Source of the DNA: Pachyseris speciosa
Taxonomy: Eukaryota > Cnidaria > Anthozoa > Scleractinia > Pachyseridae
Assembly (NCBI GenBank): GCA_016490735.1
Contig: JAEMWC010000389.1
Span: 60,001-124,000 of the forward strand
Reading direction: 5' to 3'
DNA: 64,000 nt
Within the stretch, counting starts at the first letter, position 1. Each line of letters opens with the position of its first letter. The notes under the pieces are model-generated. The model saw only the letters and a list, made by a program, of their open reading frames with translations, had not been told where the DNA came from and ran no database searches. The position numbers and the translations under genes are program-made. Of the stretch, positions 55,900-64,000 are shown piece by piece.

Positions 55900-56989
55900 C
55901 GGATTTTTTTATTTTTACTCGAGCTCGAGTCTCCCCCTTTAATGCTTAATTTTACGAGGACTCATTGCGATTACGTGTTGATAAGATAAGGGCAAAAGTT
56001 TCTTAACGCTACTGTGAGGAACCAAGGTCGAAAAACAGTCAGCCAAGCCGAGTAAAAACACTCGTTCGCTTGCAAAGAAAACAACGTAACAAAACAAACA
56101 AACAATTCAACTACTTCTTTGCGTCCAAAACGAGTACAGATGATTGTTATTTATATCCATTCGAGAGAAAAATACAAGTTTCATTCCTGAACAAAAGTAA
56201 CAACGATTAAACCAAATGTTAAGCTTCTATTTATTTAATGTAACTTACCTCACTGTCCTGTGTTGTAGAGGTTTCTACCACTTGAAAATGCGTAAGCTTC
56301 AGTAAAGTAAAAACAAGCATCCGCAAAAATAGCAAACGGTTTGTCCAAAGAAAGAGCTTCTTCCACAGAGTTTGAGCTACTCATTCCTCCCATTAATACC
56401 GGTGAACTGTTAAGTGACTTTTCTTGGTGAGATGCAAGATGCCGCGGTGAAGTGAAAGCCCTTGAAGCCGCGTTGAATTATACTGTTTTCAACCGCACAA
56501 TCTTTGAAGCTTTTCCTGAGAAAAATCTTCCGTCCTTCCTTTCATCACTTGAAAATTCACCTTCCGGAGTATCTTTTGACAAGTTCTTGATCTTTATGCT
56601 TTTTACGCGAAAGACAAACTTCGATCGAAGAAGATGAAGTTGTTTTGCTTAAGATAAAGAAACCAACTGAATGTGAAATTACCAGCTGTAGAAAGCGCGC
56701 GAAAATTTTTAACGACCTCGATTTGGTTTGGGTGTCCCACACTTGGCTTGAGCCTGCGATCCAATCGAAAGCAAGTACCTGGTCAGCGGTCAACTTCAAA
56801 AAAACAGCTGACTTCGATGAGGTCTTAACTTGAGCCCGCGATATGGTCACGTTACACTGGTCAGCGGATACCTTGTTTTGACAGGTGTCAATTGGCTATA
56901 AGATGGATGTCCAGTATCAAAGATGTACGCTGTAAAGTAGCTGGTCAGCTGGGCCAGGTGGAGTATGGCCGCCATGTTGGATTATTATG

Positions 56990-57020
<31 letters not shown>

Positions 57021-57082
57021 GACTCCGTCGTCGTCGTCGTCGTCGTGCGTACGCGCCCACGAGCAATACCGCTAGCCATTTT

Positions 57083-57114
<32 letters not shown>

Positions 57115-57360
57115 AGGTATGGTGCTCCGCTTGACGACCCTTCGGGCCGTCGGAGCTCCGCTATCAGGAGAATTGAAGACGGACGGCATCCTAATCAGTT
57201 GAAAAATGCTTAACTAAAATTTTGGTTCAAGTGTCGTGGTGATTCTTGTAAAGGTTTACGTAATTACCAAAGCACAATTTTGTAAGCGGTAAGTGATATA
57301 GTATATAGTGATTTTGCTGTCGGAAACGCCGACCTTGCTAAGGCTGCTAAGGTCAATTAA
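55900..57360. other. No gene seen; (CGT)n tract
   Basis: A GTC/TCG microsatellite occupies 57026-57048. No convincing coding region. Confidence 0.4.
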
Positions 57361-57365
57361 GTCTC

Positions 57366-58135
57366 TTTTTTTTCTTTTCTTTTCTTTTCTTTTTATTTGG
57401 TCTCGCAGGTTAAAAGACTGGCAGCCGTTGGCTGATGTGGACCTGCGTTACTAATTTACATATTTACAATTAATAAAGTAAAAAAGACCAAATGTGTACA
57501 ATATACGAATAATAAAAAATAATGCTTATTAGTGTCAATAGTAATAAAAATGATGTGATTTATTCATGATCAGTGAACTCTCCTTTTCAAAGGTGAAATT
57601 GTTAATAAATTTGGAGAGTTGCGTTCGACGATTTTTAAACAATGTGACATTATCATAGTCTTTAACGCTACTGGGAATTGAGTTCCAGATCATAGTTCCT
57701 CTGTGTCGAAGAGAAAGTCTGCCTATTTCCTTTTTGGGTCTATCCAGTACCAGTTGTTTAGATCGTCCAGAGTCATACTTTGTCGCTTTCACAGAAAACA
57801 ATTCAGTTATTTGAGTTGGGCCAGCTTGATAAAAGGCTTGGTGGACGTGTTTTAATATAGCTTTTTTATACATGTATGATAATGGTAGCCAGTTGGCTTT
57901 TTGTAGAACATGAGTGTTATCTCGGTCGCGTGGTAGATCGTGAATAAGCCTGGCTGCTTTTGTGTGAATCTCCTCTAATTTATTGAATAGCGGTGCGGTG
58001 CATCCACCCCATACTGGAATGCAATAGGAGACCCCTGATACAACTGTTTTGAAATAGATTTCCTCGAGTACTTTGGGGGGAAGGCGTGGCATTCTCCTCA
58101 AAGCTCCAAGCTATTTCCTGTAACCCTTGCATAAT
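57366..58135 (-). mobile_element. 5'-truncated LINE with RT C-terminus
   Basis: The minus-strand frame 58101-57535 encodes LPPKVLEEIYFKTVVSGVSY, CIPVWGGCTAPLFNKLEEIH and NANWLPL-type blocks through the C-terminus of a CR1/L2-like ORF2 protein, ending near MNKSHHFYYY. It is followed by about 150 bp of 3' sequence and an (AAAAG)n tail. A stop at about 58115 lies within the extended frame. Only the region after the RT catalytic core is present. Confidence 0.82.
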
Positions 58136-58254
58136 TTATTTGCTTCGTTCTTTTTTTATGTGGCTTCGTTCTTTTACAGCGTGAATGAGTATTATTTGAA
58201 TTAAAAGACCGACTATCTTCTAGTCGACCCGGACGAAAATCTCATTCATACCTG

Positions 58255-58405
58255 GAATATAACGACTGAGCCGGTAAAGAGCTTTTCAGGCTGAGGTTAG
58301 CGCTAATCATTAAGATGTATTAAAGCCTGTAAGTTCAGTTGTCATAAGATGGTATTTAACCCGGGTTAGCGCTAACCATGCTTCGAGCAACTGGGCCCAG
58401 GGAAG
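58255..58405. repeat. GGTTAGCGCTAACC-containing repeat
   Basis: AAGATGTATTAAA, GGTTAGCGCTA and CATGCTTCGAGCAACTGGGCCC occur in the same order as at 30222-30298 and, inverted, 37335-37415. It is thus a third, solo, copy of an arm A segment. Confidence 0.6.
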
Positions 58406-58599
58406 CTGACTACAACACTACAAACATGTAGAAAAAATATTTACCTGGGATTAACTTAACCAAAATTTTATTTGCTTGGAACGCTAAAAAGGTGATTTAA
58501 ATTAAGTTTTTTTACTCGGAAATGTAGTTCAGAAAATCAGAAATAATAGTTCAAAATAGTCAGCAAACTGAAAATAAATGGTCATGTTGCCTGTACGCG

Positions 58600-59960
58600 A
58601 GTTATGTGCTTATGCTTACAAACACATCACATTTGACTGACAACACTAAACAGAGTAAATGCACTAGACTGTCCCATATGTGGAAGATTTTTGTCTTGTT
58701 GTTCACACACTCCACGTGGATTTGAAGGGAGACAATTTGTTGTGTTTGCACAACTTCCTCAGAGGTCATTTGACCTTTGGTTCCAAAGTGCCCCATGGAA
58801 AGTTGACTAATAAATGCTTTGGCACCCCCAGGTGAGATTCCTATGAGCTCCTTCAGATTGGTATGCCGGTTTTTATACGAGCTATAAAAAGATCACTGTT
58901 TACACAAAGACTCTCAAGCATTTGACAGCAGAGCTCACTGCAGTCAATTATGACCCTGGTAGAAGGATATTTATCTTTAAAATCAGCAGGCATGTGGTCA
59001 TTGATCTTTGCCCTTGAGGGTCATACTGAAATGATGCTGACCTTTAGAAACAAAATTAATCCAGGCTTATTGCCTTGGTCTTCCTTGTTCAGGGGCATCT
59101 TCATCAATTCTCTAATTCATATTTGCTACATCATGAGAAGGTGAATGCCAATAATTAATGTTTTCACCTTCTTTTACTGGATTTAAATACTGGATTATAC
59201 TCTTGAAAATGTCTCTATTGGGAAATCCAGAATAAAAAGCTAAATCTTTAACTGACTTCATAAATCTATCGACGCTAAATACTTTCGATTGTAAATCTTG
59301 GAAATATCCGCCTCGAATTGTCGGAGTTTTTCAGTAAGCTCGGCTTTCTCACAGTCCAGATCATGGATAGCTTTCTCACAGTCGTTTTATAGCTCCCTAG
59401 AATCTCTACCAGGAGAAATATCTGAATCACGTTGTCTTGGTTGATGACAGTAGGTCAGGAGTTGCTGAGGTTTGCCTCAGTCTTTTTCGTTTGATGTGAC
59501 TACTATGCTCTGGTGCTTTTCGTTTTACGAGCGAAAAAAGCGGATGGCACAGCAGTAGTTTTCAAAGTTTTCTCGCGACCAGCAAACGAACAAATATAAC
59601 CCGAAGACTTGAAGTGGCGCAAACATACCCTTGATCGAGTGTTTCGTCACCTAAAGTTAATCCAAGATCCCTTCGTATGGCAACAATCCATTCGGCTTGA
59701 ACACACTACACGTCGGTCTTCTGGAAACTTCTGATAAGAGATTTTCACACCATTTTTCCACATAAATTTTCTTAGGACAGAATGGAATAGAGCAATTTTG
59801 AAGCATGATCGCTCACGATTACCATATGTAAACACCACAAGATTTTCACGCCGGCCCTCGATGCCTCGTTTCCGTGCTGCTCTCCCCAGATCATTCCGAG
59901 TGGCCGCCATTTTGGAATAAGGTGTATGGTTTATAAATAATGACCTTGGCGGCGCTTGCA
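58600..59960 (-). pseudogene. THAP/DDE_Tnp_4 transposase pseudogene
   Basis: Read from right to left on the minus strand: a THAP-like start (NGVKISYQKFPEDRR, then in another frame WIVAIRRDLGLTLGDE, about 59760-59640); a helix-turn-helix region (FYSGFPNRDIFKSIIQYLNP, about 59250-59160); the DDE core MPADFKDKYPSTRVIIDCSE with its first catalytic D (about 58990-58930); LKELIGISPGGAKAFISQLS; and, after an internal deletion, TSEEVVQTQQIVSLQIHVE near 58720. The domain order fits ISL2EU/Harbinger-related transposases of cnidarians. Several frameshifts and the deletion of the second catalytic region make it dead. Confidence 0.75.
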
Positions 59961-60019
59961 AAATTCCATGATTTATAAATCATGAATTTAGCGGCACTTG
60001 GCAAATTCCATGGTTAATC

Positions 60020-60070
60020 ATAAAAATTACAATTTCCTCGATTGTGATTGGTTTAAAAAACTCCTATTTT

Positions 60071-60112
<42 letters not shown>

Positions 60113-60430
60113 TGGACACTTTGTTATCGGACAGTTGACTAAGCCAATCACATTCAAAGTAGTATTTTAAATCAACCAATCACATTCAAAGTTCTAGTTT
60201 AAATCAACCAATCACAACCTCGGTTACAATCACCATACATTTTGATCGCGCAGTCACATTAAGGCATATCGGCGATAGCACCTCAATTTCAGAGCGACAT
60301 TAAACAATTTACGCTTCCTTTGTCAGTCTTTTAATGCAAAATTTCCTTCCCTTTTATAACTTGGCTCTTCTTCTTTTCTCGGAAATTGTAATTTTATGAT
60401 TACTTGGTAATAAGACTTCGGTCTGTAACT
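60020..60430. repeat. AACCAATCACA tandem repeat and flank
   Basis: AGCCAATCACATTCAAAGT, AACCAATCACATTCAAAGT and AACCAATCACAACC follow one another at 60133-60220, a short diverged tandem of about 38 bp. No gene. Confidence 0.5.
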
Positions 60431-60734
60431 GTGTCAATAACAAAATGCTCGAATGTGATTGGCTCGTAACAGCCTTTATTTGTGTCTTAATTGACTGCTT
60501 CAGGTCCAAACTGTCCGATTTGAGCTGTCCGATTACAAACACTTGTAATCGGACAGGCCAAATCGGACAGTTACCTTATTTGGGTATGGTGAGCAGTAGC
60601 TGCCATGTCGTCTCAGTTGTCAATTTTCGCGCTTTGTAAAATAGCAACAATTTCCGTTGGTTATTTTGTACAAATATACATTTTACAATTTAAAAAGTTG
60701 ACCTCTAGAGTTTCTCGCATTTTGTTATTGACAC
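60431..60734. mobile_element. Short TIR element, copy 1
   Basis: Termini GTGTCAATAACAAAATGC and GCATTTTGTTATTGACAC are perfect complements. The interior contains nested palindromes built from TGTCCGATT / AATCGGACA. About 95 percent similar to the next copy, and the similarity runs on to about 60840. Confidence 0.8.
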
Positions 60735-61425
60735 AATTAATTGGTAATCGGACTTCGTGTCGTACAATTCAGGGGTAATCGTGCTCGTAATTTCAAATCA
60801 GCCTCGCGCTACGCGCTCGGCCAATTTGAAATCACTTACTTAGCTCCCTTATTATTACCAAACGACTATATTTGCAATATACGAAATACCAAAAAATGCA
60901 TCAAACTATTGTGTAAATAATATTTTTACACTTGGCACCCAACCGGCGCTAAAGTCATTTTTTATAAACCATGAAATTTTGCAAGCGCCGCTAAAGTCAT
61001 GATTTATGAATAATGACATTTGCCAAGCGCTAAAGTCATTATTTATAAACATTTGCCAAGCGCTAATTCATGCAGCACATCAAAAGGCATTATATATAAA
61101 TCATAGAATTATGCTCATGACCTGAAATTTCATAAATAATGAATTTGCACTCCTGGCGAACTTCACTTTTTATAAATAACAGATTTCGACTGCTTTGCCT
61201 AACTTCATGATACGTAAATAAATTTGTAAGACATAGCCTGATTTATAAATAAGGAAAAATACGGCATGAATTTAGTCTAAATAAATTTACAAACGGCGCC
61301 CCAAAGTATACCTTTCTTCCACTTTTTTTTCAGATTCTCCATTATGCGTCGTCAATCATTCTACTCGGGCTTGCTGGATATGAAATGATTCCGTTAACCA
61401 AATGCAACTCGGCGCGTTATTAATT

Positions 61426-61723
61426 GTGTCAATAACAAAATGCTCGAATGTGATTGGTTCTTAACAGCCTTTATTTGTGTCTAATTGACTGCTTCAGGTC
61501 CAAACTGTCCGATTTGAGCTGTCCGATTACAAACACCTGTAATCGGACAGGCCAAATCGGACAGTTACCTTATTTGGGCATATTGAGCAGTAGCTGCCAT
61601 GTCGTGTCAGTTGTCAATTTTGTGCTTTGTAAAATAGCAGCCATTTCCGTTGGTTATTTTGTACAATACGTTTACAATTTAGAAAGTTGACCTCTAGAGT
61701 TTCTTGCATTTTGTTATTGACAC
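61426..61723. mobile_element. Short TIR element, copy 2
   Basis: Same termini as copy 1. AATT borders it on both sides (a possible 4-bp duplication, not clear in copy 1). The right flank TGGTAATCGGACTTCGTGTCG is shared, so either the element inserted into the same host repeat twice or the larger unit was duplicated. Confidence 0.78.
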
Positions 61724-61859
61724 AATTAATTGGTAATCGGACTTCGTGTCGAACAATTCAGGGGTAATCGTGCTCGTAATTTCAAATTAGCCTCGCGCTA
61801 CGCGCTCGGCCAATTTGAAATCACTCGCTCGATTACTCCCTGAATTGTACTCCACTCAG

Positions 61860-62099
61860 TCCTATTACCATTACTTATCGCTTCATATCCAGCGCGCCCT
61901 CGTAGAATTGTTAAATATGGGTAAGTCAACGTATAGATTCTCTAGTTCAAAGATTTGGGAATCTATACCTCTCAGAATTTAGTGTCCGCTCTACAATAGA
62001 CTTTGAAGAAAGAGTATAAATACTAATCTTCTGCATAATCAAACTTGATTTTGTCGCTGCTGCGGTTATTTGATTTTGCTGACTGACTTCATTCTGCCG

Positions 62100-62131
<32 letters not shown>

Positions 62132-62390
62132 TGATAACATAAATAGAGCGAATGTAGTCAACGTAGCTGAATATATAATTTCGTGTGCTGCCATTTACTT
62201 GACCATGGCCGTGTCCAACCAGAAAGCTTCCGCTACTTTAATTTGGCTACCGCTCACATACGAATTTATTCCTCAACGGCTTAACACTTCTTAATGCTTT
62301 GTTATTATCATTTATTTACCTTATAAATTGTATTTAAATGCCCTTTAAAGTGTGAATAAAAAAAGAATTGAATTGAATTGAATTTGACTC
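61860..62390 (+). mobile_element. LINE 3' end with (AATTG)n tail
   Basis: GKSTYRFSSSKIWESIPLRI and stop (61920-61981) is the ORF2 C-terminus, matching 11884-12075 inverted. A 3' region with a T-run at 62110-62132 follows, then a tail of GAATTGAATTGAATTGAATT ending near 62390. Confidence 0.7.
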
Positions 62391-63357
62391 CTGGTAGTCT
62401 TTTAATTTCATGCCGATCATGACATGAACCAAATTGTAAGGCTTATAATACTGATATATTAGAACAAGTCTATTCATTGAATAACACATCGTAGACACTT
62501 CAGATGTTTTCACCTGGACTACTTTGGTTTTTTTTAAAGGCGAAAACGGGACCTCTCCACCCCCAATAACAAGAATATTATATTAACCATAACTAGAAGC
62601 TGACCGAGGTAAACAGAGTGGCCGTTTTTTCTACATTAAATACTTTTATGATTAAGTCCCTTTCTTGTACTATTATTGTTGGTCTTTTTACCTGTTGTGG
62701 TGATATAATGTAGCGTTTATTTTCAAAAACTGGTTACAAAAGAAGCTGCTACTTGAGAGTTAACCTACTCTTTAGTAAGGGCTACAGTAAGCTCGTATCT
62801 AGTCACGCGGGTTGTTTTGACTTTTCCAACACATTTCTAACCAACCATACACGGAAATAAAAGCTCGAATACCACTTGGCCGCGTTTCAGAACCTTATGA
62901 GTCCTATATAGTTTGGAAGACTAAAAATTCGTTGATAACCTCTACTAAATGTACGTTTTCAGTAGTGGTACAGTACGTACTGGTTAATCAGTTTTTTCAG
63001 TGGTTTCTCATCATGATAATCAAAATAAATCGCTATGGACCACATTAAATATCACTGTGTGATGCACTAACATAGGGTGACGCCATAGGCTGTAGTTTTT
63101 ATCGCACGAATAAATTGCCGTGGTTACCAATTAAATTACTGTAGAATGTATTTTATTGTTATAGCATCTCTTTAACGTGCAGCAGATACAATAATATCTC
63201 CTGTGGTTTTTCATCATTTTCTCGGGCCGTAAGGCCACGAGTCTAGCAATAAACTCCGGTTTGTTTTTTTCCTGTGACGAATTTCCCAGTGCAGTGTGTT
63301 AGTGTTGCGTAATCAGTGATTTAAGGCTTTTTTGTGCGGAGCCTCTAGAGAGAATAA
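62390..63357 (-). other. No gene; part of a GPCR upstream unit
   Basis: 62440-62575 matches 37170-37290 (GACACTTCAGATGTTTTCACC, GAAAACGGGACCTCTCCACC). The remainder shows no recognisable feature. Confidence 0.4.
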
Positions 63358-64000
63358 TTAATAGATCTTTAAATCTTCCACTGTTTCAAATCTTTCAATT
63401 ATTCAATCGACTTATGCACGCCGTGCCTTTCTCAGTTTTGTTTCCCATTGCATATTCACTCACCTTCTAACTTGCTGGCACGAAATTCACTAGAATTCAT
63501 GCTTGAATTTGTATCGAAAACAATTGCCAGTTAGGCTCTCAGGGGCACCCAACAACAAGTTTTGATATCTGTTCGGTAGAGGGTAGTTCGCCTAAGGCTT
63601 TCGGCGTCGATTAAAGAGTGCACTCGGATTTTCGTAAGTAAAACGTGGCCTAAAAGATTCGTAATGTGGAAATCATAACCCCTGAGGTTTTCGGAAAGGT
63701 TGTTATTGCTGTTTTTGGCAGTAAAAAACGTCAGCTAGCATTTTCGGAAAGAAAAAAAGGTTTTTAGAAAGTTCATTTCAGCTAGTATTTTCTCAAAGGA
63801 AGATTTTGTTCCCTAAAACTTTCGGACCATCAACATTTCAGCTAGCAAATCCGAACAGATAACCAAAACATCACTTTAAACAGACTTCAAACACCATAAG
63901 GTACTCAAAAATGCCTTTCTACAGCTTTTGGCTGCTTTGGCTCGTTGGGTGCCCCTGGGCTCTGTATTGTTCAGATACACGCGCACTCAGTATGCCATGA
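63358..64000 (-). other. Inverted GPCR 5' exon unit split by MITE-A
   Basis: The minus-strand equivalent of 13220-13430, including the donor GGTGAGTGAATATGCAATG (about 63445-63467). It is interrupted at 63540-63957 by MITE-A and resumes with CTCTGTATTG. A receptor on the minus strand would lie to the left but is absent. Confidence 0.6.
63540..63957 (-). mobile_element. MITE-A copy 2 with empty-site proof
   Basis: CAGGGGCACCCAAC ... GTTGGGTGCCCCTG, bordered by GGCTCT at 63534-63539 and 63958-63963. The paralog at about 13229-13255 reads continuous AATACAGAGCCTAACTGGC (AGAGCC once), which is the pre-insertion site. It is inverted relative to copy 1 at 259-700. Confidence 0.9.

Larger units (their letters stand above)
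59928..61305 (-). mobile_element. Palindrome-array 5' end of THAP/DDE transposon
   Basis: The inverted equivalent of 43298-43745, split by later insertions at about 60020-60940. Its outer end is GGGGCGCCGTTTG at 61293-61305. Palindromes of the form CATGATTTATAAATCATG are separated by GGCGCTTGCAAAATT. It continues into AATGGCGGCCACTCGGAATG (about 59920) and then the THAP region, so array and transposase belong to one element. Confidence 0.65.

Noticed and set aside
60133..60220. CRISPR-like array
   Set aside because: Only about three diverged units and an animal genome; it is a short tandem repeat.

Overview
This window looks like a gene-poor, repeat-saturated piece of an anthozoan cnidarian genome, most likely a stony coral. 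The evidence is spliceosomal introns, an expanded family of intron-poor rhodopsin-like receptors, several GIY-YIG Penelope-like elements (PLEs), tRNA-derived SINEs and THAP-type DNA transposons. The taxon is inferred from family content and was not tested by a search.

Region 1 (about 1-22 kb, plus the last 0.6 kb inverted) is a birth-and-death cluster of class A GPCRs. Each unit has a non-coding 5' exon with a conserved GTGAG donor, a 5'UTR intron, a single coding exon of about 290-300 codons and a downstream repeat block. Two receptors are intact (8199-9071 and 16254-17153), one is a pseudogene (1611-2534), one upstream unit has lost its receptor (about 13 kb), and one receptor is cut after 12 codons (21985-22020). 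The units are riddled with PLEs, which recurrently carry an inverted partial copy of their own 3' part at the 5' side, and with short terminal-inverted-repeat elements whose 6-bp target duplications can be read directly.

Region 2 (about 22-29.8 kb) is a mosaic. It holds a 3'-truncated L1-like retrotransposon, a five-exon DUF6589 gene with two inserted C2H2 fingers (intact but 5'-incomplete), and a convergent, decayed RecQ-type helicase that is also 5'-incomplete. Junctions on both sides fall inside GPCR coding remnants.

Region 3 (about 29.8-41.6 kb) is a large inverted duplication built from a third GPCR subfamily (frameshifted copies at 33055-33907 and 38696-37804, plus fragments), with SINEs in the arms and a TA microsatellite.

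Region 4 (about 41.8-62.4 kb) has no host gene that I recognise. It holds a probable 5.1-kb Kolobok-like transposon (TTAA duplications, inverted termini) with a broken THAP gene at one end and an intact two-exon P2X7-C-terminus-like zinc-domain gene at the other, converging. Beside it lie a second 4.2-kb inverted-repeat unit, a THAP/DDE_Tnp_4 transposase pseudogene whose 5' end is an array of palindromes, LINE 3' ends, and paired short inverted-repeat elements.

All boundaries and similarities come from reading the sequence by eye; no alignment or database search was run.
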